From: Lytechinus pictus | Taxonomy: Eukaryota; Echinodermata; Echinoidea; Temnopleuroida; Toxopneustidae | Reading direction: 5' to 3' | DNA length: 64,000 bases | Assembly: GCF_037042905.1 (NCBI RefSeq) | Contig: NC_087252.1 | Location: 16,115,201-16,179,200, forward strand | Shown: in pieces, positions 23,126 through 34,255 of the stretch | How positions within the stretch are numbered: the stretch's first letter is position 1 | Layout of the letters: each line of letters opens with the position of its first letter | Made by a program: the position numbers and the translations under genes | Notes under the pieces: generated by a model | The model's input: only the letters and a program-made list of their open reading frames with translations | Database searches by the model: none | Told to the model about the DNA's origin: nothing

Positions 23126-24010
23126 CAAATTGCGAGAGTCTTGCATGTAAACTTTAACGTTGACCTGAAAATGACCTTTGACCTTACCATGTGACCTCCG
23201 ACTGCAGCATAACATGCAAGTCCCCAAAGTCCATCTACCATCAAAGTTTGGTTGAAAAGTGACTTACGGTTGCAGAGTTAGGTGTCATAAGAGAGTCCTG
23301 CATGTAAACTTTAACGTTGACCTGAAAATGACCTTTCACCTAACCATGTGACCTCCGACTACAGCATAACATGCAGGTCCCCCAAGTCCATCTACCATCA
23401 AAGTTGGTTGAAAAGTGACTTACCGTTGCGGAGTTAGGTGTCATAAGAGAGTCTTGCATGTAAACTTTAACGTTGACCTGAAAATGACCTTTCACCTAAC
23501 CATGTGACCTCCGACTACAGCATAACATGCAGGTCCCCCAAGTCCATCTACCATCAAAGTTGGTTGAAAACTGACTTACCGTTGCGGAGTTAGGTGTCAT
23601 AAGAGAGTCTTGCATGTAAACTTTAACGTTGACCTGAAAATTATCTTTGACCTTACCATGCGACCTCCGACTACAGCATAACATGCAGGTCCCCCAAGTC
23701 CATCTACCATCAAAGTTGGTTGAAAAGTGACTTACCGTTGCGGAGTTAGGTGTCATAAGAGAGTCTTGCATGTAAACTTTAACGTTGACCTGAAAATGAC
23801 CTTTGACCTTACCATGTGACCTCTGACTACAGCATAACATGCAGGTCCCCCAAGTCCATCTACCATCAAAGTTTGGTTGAAAAGTGACTTACGGTTGCAG
23901 AGTTAGGTGTCATAAGAGAGTCTTGCATGTAAACTTTAACGTTGACCTGAACATTATCTGTGACCTTACCATGTCACCTCTGACTGCAGCACAACATCCA
24001 AGTCCCCCAA
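23126..24010. repeat. 156-bp satellite, left part
   Basis: Units start (cttgcatgtaaactttaacg) at 23142, 23298, 23454, 23610, 23766 and 23922, exactly 156 bp apart. The array is interrupted at 24011 by the LTR element and continues at 33349. The minus-strand frame of 114 codons is only the repeat. Confidence 0.9.
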
Positions 24011-24142
24011 CGCCATTACATAAATAAAGGAAAACCCGGACGATCTCAGGTTAGGGGTGAAGGTAGTTTATTACCGTGACCGAGTCAACCATGACGTATG
24101 GAACGCCATACGAATCACAAACAATTAACACATATAGTGGCG
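24011..24142 (-). repeat. 3' LTR (132 bp)
   Basis: By eye it is identical to 33217-33348. On the minus strand it begins CGCCACTATATG and ends ATGGCG and contains AATAAA (in ggtaataaactacc), usable as a poly(A) signal. Confidence 0.75.
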
Positions 24143-24160
24143 TGACCACTTTTTCTCCTT
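24143..24160 (-). promoter_or_regulatory. Polypurine tract candidate
   Basis: On the minus strand, aaggagaaaaagtggtca directly precedes the 3' LTR. It is purine-rich, as expected for the plus-strand primer of an LTR element. The foldback insertion begins only about 20 bp from the LTR. Confidence 0.5.
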
Positions 24161-24163
24161 CTA

Positions 24164-26940
24164 GTCCAGGATAGAAGAGGCATAACCTTGTTTTTTCATA
24201 TATACAATATTTTTTCATGGTTTCTTGTCAATTCGAGGGTGCTGATTACGAATATGAATGATGCCACTTGTGTAACCTTGAGCATTTTCCGCAAATTGGC
24301 AAAATCCAATATGGCCGACAAAATATGCAAATTACCCATGAAAATCATAAAATTGCCAGCAGACTGGCTACAAAATGTATTTCATTGTGTTGCAGGAGTG
24401 AAATAATCTCTGAAAAAACGATTTTTGAAAATAATATTTATTTTCTTCATATTCAAAATGGCCGCCATATACCCTATTATGTACAATGTGAATAGGGAAA
24501 AATATTTTTCACAAAAATATTCCCTAAACTGCAAGTAATTGTGATATATGGACGAAGTAATGTATGTAAATCATTAATGTTAACAAGATATATCATTTAT
24601 CATGTCATGTATGGGAAAATTGTTGTATTTTATATTCAAAATAGCCGCTACTGGCCCAAAAAGTATTATGTACTACAGCAAAGGGGGCAAAAACAAATCA
24701 CAAGAGTGAGCACTAAAATGCATATTATTAAAGTAAACGAGTGGAATGCTGACTAAAAACATAATTGTTCACAAAATATATTATTTAATATGCCATGTAT
24801 GTGATAAATGTTGTATTTTGATATTCAAAATGGCCGCCAAAGGCCCTAAAAGTATTATGTACAATGGGAAAGAGGACCAATGAAATCACAAGAGTGAGCA
24901 CTGAAATGCATTTATTTGTGATAAATAATTGGGATACTGTCTAAAAAAACATAATTTTTAACGAAATATATCATTCAGGTTTTAAGTTTGTGTTATGATA
25001 CTTTATTTTGACTTTCAAAATGGCCGCCATAGACATATATTGTATTATGTACAATGCGAACTAGGAAATCAATTTTCACAGGAGTGAGCACCATAAATGC
25101 ACGTAATTCTTATCTATGAGTAAAATATTGTCTGAAAGTACAATTTCTAACAAAATATATCAGTTCTCCTGCCAGGTAGGTGAAAATACTGCATTTTGAA
25201 AGTCAAAATGGCCGCTACAGGCCCTAACATTATTATGTACAATGTGAATGGGGACAAATGATTTTAACAGATTTTCGCTTTGCTTGACTAAAAGGTGGTG
25301 TACGAGTGAAATATTGTCTAAAAACATGATTACTCACGAAATATATCATATTATATAAAATTTATGTGATTAATGTATATTTCAAAATTGAAAATGGCCG
25401 CCATATGCCCTTTTGTGAAAATTCTCTGTCCTCATTCAAATTGTACATTATACAGTAAGGGCCTATGGCGGCCATTTACGATTTCAGAATGCAGCATTTG
25501 CCACCTTAATTACACCAGATATGATATATCTCGTTAGTAACCATGGTTTTAGACAATATTTCACTCTTACATCACAATTATATGCAATTCTTATAGTCAA
25601 GCAAAGCCAAATTCTGTCGAAATTATATGTACCAAATTACAATGTACATAATACTTTTAGGGCCTATGACAGCCATTTTGAATTTCAAAGTACAGCATTT
25701 ATTACCTCCATGAGCAACATGGGATGTATTTATTTAGAAATCATATTTAAGACAATATTTTTACTCGTACATCACAGCAACATGCATATTTTATGATTAC
25801 CACTCAGTGAAAATAAGTTTCCCTAAACGCATGTAGCATAATTTAGTTAAGGCTTGTAGCGGCTATTTCGAATGTCAAAATACAGTATATATCACTTACA
25901 TGGCAGAAGAAATGCTATATTTCATAAAAATCATGCTTTCAAATAATATTTTACTCATACAAAAGGATTATATGGATTTCATAGTCAAGCAAATCCAAAT
26001 TCTTACAAAATTACATGTCCCCATTTACATTGTAGATAATGCTGTTAGGGCCTATAGGGGCCATTTTGAATTTAACAATACAGCATTTATCTCATGCATG
26101 ACTAGAGAAATGATATGTTTAGCTAGAAAACGTGTTTTCAGACTATATTTTACTCGTATATCACAATTACATGCATTTTATGTACTTATTCTCGTGAAAA
26201 TGAGTTTCTCCATTCGCATTGTACATAATGTATAATGGGCATATGGCGGCCATTTTGAATTTCAAAATACAGCATTCATCACATAAATTGCATCTCAAAT
26301 ATTATATTCCGTTAAAATTGAATTTTTAGCCAATATGCCACTCGCTTATCTTAATAATATGCATTTTAGTACTCACTCTTGTGATTTTCTTTTGTCCCCA
26401 TTAACATTATACATAATACTGTCAGGGCGTTTGGTGGCTTTTTGAATACTAAAATGCTTCATTTATTACACACATGACATAACAAATGATATATTTCGTT
26501 AGCAATCATGTTTTCATCCATTACTTCACAAAAAATCACAATTACTTGCATTTAGTGCTCACTTTTGTGAAAATTATTTTCCCCATTCATATTGTACATA
26601 AAGTTGAATACAGCGGTCTATGGCGGCCATTTTAAATATCAAGAAAATACATATTTTTTCAAAAATCGTTTTTTCAGAGAGTATTTCACTCCTGCAACAC
26701 AATTACATACATTTTATAGCCTATATATATATAGTGGCAGTTTTATGATTTTCATGGGTAACTTGCATATTTAGGCGGCCATATTAGATTTTGCCAATTT
26801 GCGGAAAATGCTCAAGGTTACACGAGTGGCATCATTCAGATTCGTAATCAGCACCCTCGAATTGACAAGAAACCATGAACAAATATTGTATATATGAAAA
26901 AACAAGGTTTGGACAATTTTCTATGGGGCCTATCCTGGAC
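24164..26940. mobile_element. 2.8-kb foldback element, copy 1 (TA flanks)
   Basis: The ends GTCCAGGATAG...CTATCCTGGAC are flanked by TA on both sides (24162-24163, 26941-26942). Each arm is a tandem array with a period of about 187 bp, marked by the phrase caaaatggccgccat at 24458, 24643, 24826, 25017, 25203 and 25394. The array then turns round at about 25420 and repeats in inverse order to 26775. The outermost 130 bp are also inverted copies (gagcattttccgcaaattggc). It has no transposase. It lies inside the LTR element. Confidence 0.85.
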
Positions 26941-26942
26941 TA

Positions 26943-27336
26943 TTCCCGTGATTATTTAAGAGTACATACATTTGCAACAAGCAAATCCAGAAATTTATAC
27001 AACACGAAAGCTAACAGCTAACTATTGAATTAAAACTTAGTATACAGCTCTACGCCTGAATGACAAAACATGCATTTCCTCCTTAAACTGAAGCAAACTA
27101 AAGAATCATTTCAATCTTACTTTTCCATTTGCAACTACCAACTCCAATTGTACTAACACCAATCTTAAAAATGAAAATAAAAAAAAACTGCTAATTGAAT
27201 AGCCTCTTGATACATGTATATATAAATGTCTTTTAACTAACAACTTAAGATGGACATTGATAGGCAATACATGGTAACACACCTAAACTCTATACCTGGC
27301 TAAAACTTTTACTAAAAATTAAATTAAACAACTTAA
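26943..27336 (-). other. LTR element interior, no frame recognised
   Basis: AT-rich interior sequence between the foldback element and a MITE. Nothing coding was seen. Confidence 0.5.
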
Positions 27337-27933
27337 AGGGGAATCCAGCCTTGGCCATAAAATGTTGTGTTGGGAAGCAGAAAAATAAATTAAACAGAAT
27401 GGTGAAAGTTTGAAAGAAATCGGACAAGCGATAAGAAAGTTATAGCTGCTTTAAAATTGAGATCACTAATACTATGTAGATTTCAAAATTGGCAACTGGT
27501 AAGTAAATTATGACAAGGGGCAAGGACAACTTTCACATAGGCCATGTACTTTATTATCAGGGATTCGTGGTTTTCTCCTAAGTATCCATTCCCCTGGGGC
27601 AGTAATCTAAATATAACCCAGGTGGTATATTGTTTTTATATCCTCATAAAAGAAAAATATAATTTGAAATAAAACTTTTGGGAAAAATTACATTTTAGCC
27701 ATAATATGTATTGGAGTACATGGAAGAGTAGTCCTTGCCTTACATCACTATGACATCCCATATGAGGCCAATTTGAAGTCTCCATGGGTATAGTGATTAC
27801 CATTATTAACAACTTTTAAACAATTCATAACTTTCTTGTTGTTTGTCCAATATTGTTAAAACTTTCACCTATCAACTTGTCTGATTTTTCTTTTCCTTAT
27901 AAAAACAAGTTTTTATTTGGGTTGGATTCCCCT
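27337..27933. mobile_element. TTAA-type MITE
   Basis: The inverted ends AGGGGAATCCA...TGGATTCCCCT are flanked by TTAA (27333-27336 and 27934-27937). It is 597 bp and non-coding. TTAA duplications are typical of piggyBac-like and some other superfamilies. It is nested in the LTR element. Confidence 0.8.
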
Positions 27934-29007
27934 TTAAACTGTTTTCAGTTCAGACTTTCAATATGCTTAACTTATTACATAAACCAATCTGCCAATTACT
28001 GACGCCAAGAAATGATACACAAACAATATCAAGAAGCATATTATTAGTTGAACAAAATGCATAAGGGCCTAAAAGTCAAACAAATATAAATACATGTATG
28101 AGCTACTAAACAATCAAAATACACAAGTCACCCTTTCTCTCTATCTTCCCAAAAGGAGAAAATCCATACACCCTATATGTATATATATGTATAAAAGAAA
28201 AACCTGCAGCAAGACCTAAAGACACAAAATAATCAATTTCCATACGATCAAATAGTCATGTACCTGAAATAATAAAAAGGAAACATATGAAACAAACATA
28301 CACGTTTAAAAAAGTTGGCACAAAGACAGTAAATAAACATAATCAACCAGTAAGAAAATATCTGTGCTCACTGCAGTAAATCGACTGGAAAAAAACTGTG
28401 CTTAAACAACTTATCACTACACTCTGCACAGAGGGCACTATGCTGTACATGTAAAAGACAATGTATAAGAGCAAAGTGTTAACAACTGGCACAGTCAACA
28501 CCAACAACATATAACATCATGAAAGTCATGTCATAAATGTAAGTATAAAACAAAGGCAGAGCATTATAAAGGCATACAATTTTATGTAGCGACCATATCA
28601 ATATTCGCAGTCAAAGAAAAATGAAAAAAAGGGGACAATGTTATTATCGTTATAAAAATACAAAGTATAGATGCAATCAACAGACAAGTGCATTCATGAA
28701 AAACATCAGCAATTATACAGTCTTTCATGCCTATGAGTAACCAATCAACTAACACATGCACCAATCTCACAACCAAGCTACTGTACTGCGAATCCACACT
28801 AAATGTAACAAACAACCATCATCAAAAGTCACAAATCATAAATGATGAACAAACAGACATCCGAAAATAAGACAATCATCGAGCTATACATGTACAAGCA
28901 AAATAACGGGGAAACAAAAGTTTAAAGATTCAAGGTTATAACTCGTGGAAAACAAAGTCCAGATGACAAAAGTAGCAGTCCTGTAGGCTGTCCTGTATAG
29001 GCACCAA
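27934..29007 (-). other. LTR element 3' interior, non-coding
   Basis: An A-rich region downstream of the long reading frame, with no domain recognised. It may be the 3' untranslated part of the element. Confidence 0.5.
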
Positions 29008-30405
29008 TCACGTGGGGTCAAAGTCCAGTAGAATGTGGGGGAGGGGCTCTTCAACGAGGCGAGGCCAACCAAAACCATGGCAGATTCCTGAATGTCCATT
29101 GTGTATCCATTGTGTAATCTGGTGAAGGGCAGTGAGAGTTCTCTTGGACAAAGAAGGTAATCCGGCTTCCGGTGATGGCGGCCGGGACCCATGGTTCCAG
29201 GGGGTAAGACTCCAGGTACGGTAGGCGTCACAGCAGGTAGGACCAGGAGAGGAAGAAAGGCTAGGGTCAAGCAGACTGACCAGTGAAAAAGGCTCAACTG
29301 AAGGCCATCCAGTATGGTGAAGATCCGCATCTTCCAGACGTGGGCCATATGAATCACGATAGTTACCATGCCTGGTGTCTGTAGTTAAGGCATGAACAGT
29401 AGCATCAGGAGGATACGTAGGCTCAAGCGTGGCATAGTTGTCATAGTAACGAATGTTGGGAACTGAGCACACGGGCTCAACGACACGAGAAGCGTGCGGG
29501 CCGCGATCTATAGACATTGACACAAACCTAGTAGTGATAGAGGCATGCCGGCTATGCACCTCTAGAAATGTCCTATACGAACGGTCAACGCTGTAGTACT
29601 CTGTGTAAGTATTCGAAGCGGTGACAGTGTGGTTGACAGATAGGTTACATCTGCTAGAGCTGCTATGATATGACTCAACGACCGATCTGTTGACCACAAA
29701 GAGACCTGTTGTTCGTCTACGACCAACAACATGGCTACGACAGTACGACTCGAATGCTAGTCTGCGATTGGCATAGTAGCTGCGATATGATGCGCTTCTG
29801 CAAGACGAATTGGATACCGAAGCGTGTTTGGCACGACTGTCGCGATGGGAATCGGCTATGGTCTTATCATCGATATTGTATGTAGTAACCGAACAATTAG
29901 GCATGCAACGATCTGTTGTACGATTCTCTTGCGAGTAACCTTCAGGGAAAGCCACAACATCGGAGTGCTCAACACCGTCATGTGACGAACTAACAGACCC
30001 AGAGCTATGCTCAGTAAGAAAGACCGGAGGACTTGGAACATTGACATGTTCCTCTCGAGACATGCTAGCAAACCGACAATACACAGCCAAGAAACCAACA
30101 GCAACAGGATTGCTGTAAACATCAATAACTGTATGAGGGAGTTCATAGGCATTGGGGGTGCTTGCAACACAATTTGGTTTGCAATTGATGTAATGATATG
30201 TGTCTGAGAGATCGTGTTCAGTGTTAGGCATGATGTCATTACTTATACCTTGTAAGATTTTGGCATTGTTGTACTCATGTATTTTCTTAGACATTTTATT
30301 GAGGTTAAGTACTGAATCGACCTCACTTTCATCTTCATTCATGGTTTCATGTGAGAGGTTGTCACTTATCATATCACCAACAATCCCATGTAAGATGTTA
30401 TGACA
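29008..30405 (-). CDS. 3' half of an interrupted retroelement reading frame
   Basis: An open frame of 454 codons from the first Met at 30372 to the stop at 29008. The frame is open upstream to the inserted element at 30408. The first residues after the insertion continue the 14-residue repeat of the other half (NILHGIVGDMISDN). The middle is rich in Ser, Arg, Tyr and His and the end is proline- and serine-rich. I recognise no domain. It is the continuation of 31914-33047 on the same strand, and the two join in frame when the 1.5-kb TA element and one TA are removed. Confidence 0.6.
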   Translation of the reverse strand, partial: CHNILHGIVGDMISDNLSHETMNEDESEVDSVLNLNKMSKKIHEYNNAKILQGISNDIMPNTEHDLSDTYHYINCKPNCVASTPNAYELPHTVIDVYSNPVAVGFLAVYCRFASMSREEHVNVPSPPVFLTEHSSGSVSSSHDGVEHSDVVAFPEGYSQENRTTDRCMPNCSVTTYNIDDKTIADSHRDSRAKHASVSNSSCRSASYRSYYANRRLAFESYCRSHVVGRRRTTGLFVVNRSVVESYHSSSSRCNLSVNHTVTASNTYTEYYSVDRSYRTFLEVHSRHASITTRFVSMSIDRGPHASRVVEPVCSVPNIRYYDNYATLEPTYPPDATVHALTTDTRHGNYRDSYGPRLEDADLHHTGWPSVEPFSLVSLLDPSLSSSPGPTCCDAYRTWSLTPWNHGSRPPSPEAGLPSLSKRTLTALHQITQWIHNGHSGICHGFGWPRLVEEPLPHILLDFDPT

Positions 30406-30407
30406 TA

Positions 30408-31913
30408 CCCAGAAGGAAAAACCAGTAAGACCAGTAATAATTTTTACTGGTTTCCAGTAGAATTTTACTGGTTTCCAGTATATTTTTACTGGGCCAGTTG
30501 ATTTTTAACTGGACCAGTAAAAATCAACCGGAGACCAGTTCCAACAATTGCATTCCAGTTGAAGCAATTAGTAATACCATTTAAATAGTTTTTCATCAAA
30601 CTGGTGTTACTGGTCCAATAAATGGTTTCCAGTAGATTTTTACTGGTTTCCAGTATATTTTTACTGGGCCAGTTGATTTTTAACTGGACCAGTAAAAATC
30701 AAATGGAGACCAGTTCCAACAATTGCATTCCAGTTGAAGCAATTAGTAATACCAGTTCAATTGTTTTTCATCAAACTGGTGCTACTGGTCCAATAAATGG
30801 TTTCCAGTAGATTTTTACTGGTTTCCAGTATATGTTTACTGGACCAGTTGATTTTTAACTGGACCAGTAAAAATCAACTGGAGACCAGTTCAAACAATTG
30901 CATTCCAGTTGAAGCAAAGTAGTAATACCAATTAAATTGTTTTTCATCAAACTGGTGTTACTGGTCCAATAAATAATGACTTTATTTCAAGTCAGATCAT
31001 TTGAAGAATTATGGAAAATGAATCTTGCATTTCAGAGAAAGTTATTATCGTTATCGATTGTTATTATCATTCTTCTAATAATTATCATAATTATTATTTT
31101 TATGATTATTATGATCATTGTTGTTATCATTCTTATTACTGTTATCGTTGTTATTGATATTGTAATTATTATTAATAATATTATCATAATTATCAAGTAT
31201 TAACATTATCATTAAAATAATTATTATATTATATTATATTATGATTAAGAGCAAGATATATTCCTCTGATATAGTCAACTGGTCTAAAGTAATTCATTTT
31301 TTAAATTGAACTGGTCAAGACCAGTAATACCAGTAATTCTGATGATGCTGATCACGTGGTTTACCGTATTTGCATATTTCCTGTTTTTAAAAGAAAAATC
31401 AGGATTTAGAATGGAATATCCTTGCAATGGCACTCATTGTTGTTTAAAAACTTTCTAAATAAGTGTGTGAACTAATTCACAATGAAAATGTGTAATTTCA
31501 TATATCACATTTAAAATAACAGCAGAAAGATTAATTTACTAACCATCTTTTCCATCACATTTCACTGACCATGGTATATAAAAAACCAAATGCATGTAAT
31601 AAATTGATCCAGTAAGACCAGTACGAGGACCAGTTCGACCAGTTCGAGGACCAGTAGAAAATACCAGTAACGACCAGCTTAAATTGGATACCAGTGTGGA
31701 GACCAGTGAGACCAGTAACCAACCACCAGAAACAAGACCAGTATAAAATTCCAGTAATTCAAGACCAGTTTGATTTTTAACTGGACCAGTAAAATTTTAT
31801 AACTGGACCAGTATGACCAGTTAGACCAGTAAACTGATGTTCCAATTTCCAGAGTTACCAGTTAAAATTCTACTGGTCTAACTGGTCCAGTGGAACTGGT
31901 TTTTCCTTCTGGG
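30408..31913. mobile_element. 1.5-kb TA-flanked inverted-repeat element
   Basis: Exact 19-bp terminal inverted repeats CCCAGAAGGAAAAACCAGT, flanked by TA (30406-30407 and 31914-31915), as for Tc1/mariner-like insertions. The left half holds three tandem units of about 178 bp dense in ACTGG/CCAGT (ggagaccagtt near 30531, 30704 and 30882). The middle is an ATT-rich microsatellite (31050-31250). It has no transposase and has split a reading frame. Confidence 0.85.
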
Positions 31914-33047
31914 TATCATGTCACTTTCACTCATCATGTCACCTTCATTCTCATGTAAGATGTTATCATCACTCATCATGTCACCTTCATACTCATGTAA
32001 GATGTTATCACTCATTGTGTCACCTTCATTCTCATGTAAGATGTTATCATCACTCATTGTGTCACCTTCATTCTCATGTAAGATGTTATCATCACTCATC
32101 GTGTCAACTTCATTCTCATGTAAGATGTTATCATCACTCATCCTGTCACCTTCATTATCATGTAAGATATCATCACTTGTGTCACCTTCATTCTCAAGTG
32201 AGATGTTATCAATACTCATCGTGTCACCTTCATTTTCATGTAAGATATTATCATCACTCTCATATCCAGAATCCTGGTAACCATCGTTACAGACACTGAG
32301 GGGTGCACCACACTCATGTTCACTCACTGTCACATCACAATGAGAGAAAGCTTCACTCAACATGCATGCATTGGATGTATCAACAATCGCACATTCAATC
32401 TCGTTCTCAGTCTTGTCATCAAGACAAACTGTTGGATTATCCCGCTCTCTCTCATGTTTGTATTGTATAAAGCTACCGTTTGTATGCTGTGGTTGTGTGA
32501 GATCTGTAGGCTGGTGTTCATTGGAATCGTGGTAAATGAACTCAAGTCCAAAGTCACCAAATGTTATTAAACCTTTGGAAGGCCTAACCATCACATCATT
32601 GTGCTCCATGAACGGTGCACCAACGAGGATATCACCTCTGAGACCTAGACCTACAAACGCGTCATCTGCAATCACTAAACCATCAAACCATAGGTTATAA
32701 TCTTCGTAAGATAGCACAAAAGAACTACTGCCAATCACACTCGACCTGGGAATGGGGAATCCCCCAACCGAAGGAATGTTATCATCAGCATCAGACTCGG
32801 AAAAATCAACACTGTCATAATCAACAACATCAAATTCAATATCACAATGATCAACAACTGATTTGCTCACCACATTAATGGTACAACCACTTCGTACCTC
32901 TACTTGTACGAAGCAATCACTCTCCTGCTGCCCCTGCACGACAGCAGGAAAATGGGGGGCTGGAGCGCGCCGCCTCTTCGACGCATCACCAAAAATGGGC
33001 CCGGTCACGTCAATGGCGCATCGCTGCGTTGATGCAAATCCATACAT
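31914..33047 (-). CDS. 5' half of an interrupted retroelement reading frame, retropepsin-like
   Basis: Open from Met at 33047; an in-frame stop lies eight codons upstream. At about residues 47-65 is VEVRSGCTINVVSKSVVDHC, in the place of the retropepsin D-S/T-G-A/C block but with Arg in place of Asp. It is followed at about residues 108-168 by SSFVLSYEDYNLWFDGLVI and GDILVGAPFMEHNDVMVRPS, close to the protease region of echinoderm and cnidarian Ty3/gypsy-like polyproteins (typically DVLAGVPFMxxNDIxxRPxK). The C-terminal third is a run of 14-residue acidic repeats. The frame then enters the inserted TA element and stops at 31878. The protein is probably a Gag-protease-like product, catalytically doubtful. 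Confidence 0.65.
31916..32262 (-). repeat. 42-bp coding minisatellite (14-residue repeat)
   Basis: About eight units of 42 bp, some shortened by multiples of 3, encode LHENEGDTMSDDNI and variants. The frame is kept throughout. The repeat continues for one unit on the far side of the inserted TA element. Confidence 0.85.
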
Positions 33048-33198
33048 CTTCAGAAGTATGTGGGACTACGATTCACCTAAGAAAAAGAGCTAACCTGACA
33101 TTATCACGAAAAAGTTACATTCGAGCGCCCGGTCCCACGGATTGGATAAAGTTCCCTAGGTGCCTGGAATAACACTGAGTCGAATGGTCTAGGTTCAG

Positions 33199-33216
33199 AT
33201 CCCGACGGTGCCACCA
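33199..33216 (-). promoter_or_regulatory. tRNA primer-binding site of the LTR element
   Basis: On the minus strand TGGTGGCACCGTCGGGAT follows the 5' LTR without a gap. Its complement ends in ACCA and looks like a tRNA 3' end with acceptor strand and T-arm (ttcagatcccga...). The tRNA species was not identified. Confidence 0.6.
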
Positions 33217-33348
33217 CGCCATTACATAAATAAAGGAAAACCCGGACGATCTCAGGTTAGGGGTGAAGGTAGTTTATTACCGTGACCGAGTCAACCATGA
33301 CGTATGGAACGCCATACGAATCACAAACAATTAACACATATAGTGGCG
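33217..33348 (-). repeat. 5' LTR (132 bp)
   Basis: The same 132 bp as 24011-24142, with no difference seen by eye, which suggests a recent insertion. The outer flank is satellite sequence (caagtccatctacc). Confidence 0.75.
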
Positions 33349-33925
33349 CAAGTCCATCTACCATCAAAGTTTGGTTGAAAAGTGACTCACCGTTGCGGAG
33401 TTAGGTGTCATAAGAGAGTCTTGCATGTAAACTTTAACGTTGACCTGAAAATGACCTTTGACCTTACCATGTGACCTCCGACTACAGCATAACATGCAGG
33501 TCCCCCAAGTCCATCTACCATCAAAGTTGGTTGAAAAGTGACTTACCGTTGCGGAGTTAGGTGTCTTAAGAGAGTCTTGCATGTAAACTTTAACGTTGAC
33601 CTGAAAATGACCTTTCACCTAACCATGTGACCTCCGACTACAGCATAACATGCAGGTCCCCCAAGTCCATCTACCATCAAAGTTGGTTGAAAAGTGACTT
33701 ACCGTTGCGGAGTTAGGTGTCATAAGAGAGTCTTGCATGTAAACTTTAACGTTGACCTGAAAATGACCTTTGACCTTACCATGTGACCCCCGACTACAGC
33801 ATAATATGCAGGTCCCCTAAGTCCATCTACCATCAAAGTTTGGTTGAGAAGTGACTTACGGTTGTGGAGTTATGTGTCATTAGGTTTGTGACGGACGGAC
33901 GACATTTGGATCCCTTAGTCTCGCC
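33349..33925. repeat. 156-bp satellite, right part
   Basis: Units restart at 33420, 33576 and 33732, again 156 bp apart. The array ends in gtgacggacggacgac and tagtctcgcc, similar to the GTCTCGCC end of the element at 2398. Confidence 0.85.
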
Positions 33926-34174
33926 TTTACCGCAAGACAATAACGAATCAAATTATTTTACATTAACTCTTTTACATACAATCTTTTACATATATTCATT
34001 CTTTTTACATCTTGTCCTTTAACATATAAACAATTTTATAAAAAGACAACCACTACTAGTGATCCCTATTTCATAAAATAATTTTAAAATAACGACACAG
34101 AACTTAGTTAAATCTTGACCATTTTACTGGGATGCACTTTTTAACAAAACAAAACAAACAAAAGTTCATCTCAC
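33926..34174 (-). other. Intron sequence, nothing recognised
   Basis: AT-rich intron sequence up to the module exon at 34175. Confidence 0.5.
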
Positions 34175-34255
34175 CTTGTACAAAATAATCGTCCTGGTAT
34201 GTTTCCTTGTCCATTATGACTCTACCTTCTTCTGATTTTAAGATGATGGTTTGAC
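34175..34255 (-). CDS. Locus 1 module exon D (divergent type)
   Basis: An 81-nt phase 1-1 exon with acceptor tag and donor gtgag. It encodes GQTIILKSEEGRVIMDKETY then QDDYFVQ. It begins like the other modules but has LKSE followed by EG and an acidic-aromatic end. It is strongly conserved with locus 2 exon I (three residue changes), although the intron after it (from 34174 to 21170) has grown to 13 kb by repeat insertion. It is the most upstream exon recognised for locus 1; the start codon is further upstream or not visible. Confidence 0.7.

Larger units (their letters stand above)
24011..33348 (-). mobile_element. LTR retrotransposon, recent, with nested insertions
   Basis: Two 132-bp direct repeats (24011-24142 and 33217-33348) bound about 9.1 kb. 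On the minus strand the 5' LTR is followed by an 18-nt tRNA-complementary primer site starting TGG, and the 3' LTR is preceded by a purine-rich tract. The element split the 156-bp satellite; a 3-bp CAA is shared by both flanks. Removing the nested elements at 24164-26940, 27337-27933 and 30408-31913 leaves an interior of about 4.2 kb with one long reading frame and no recognised reverse transcriptase or integrase, so it is probably non-autonomous. The LTRs lack TG...CA ends. Confidence 0.75.

Noticed and set aside
23496-23840. Minus-strand frame of 114 codons with repeated WTWGTCMLCCSRRSHG
   Set aside because: The 156-bp satellite has a length divisible by three, so frames stay open by chance.
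29374-29900. Possible separate gene in the S/R/Y-rich part of the retroelement frame
   Set aside because: The frame is continuous with the repeat-bearing half of the LTR element and lies between its LTRs; no sign of an independent start or promoter.
30976-31203. Isoleucine-rich plus-strand frame, membrane-like
   Set aside because: Translation of an ATT-rich microsatellite within a transposon.
33199-33216. tRNA gene
   Set aside because: Only the 3' end of a tRNA is matched, next to an LTR; no anticodon or D arm is present, so it is a primer site.
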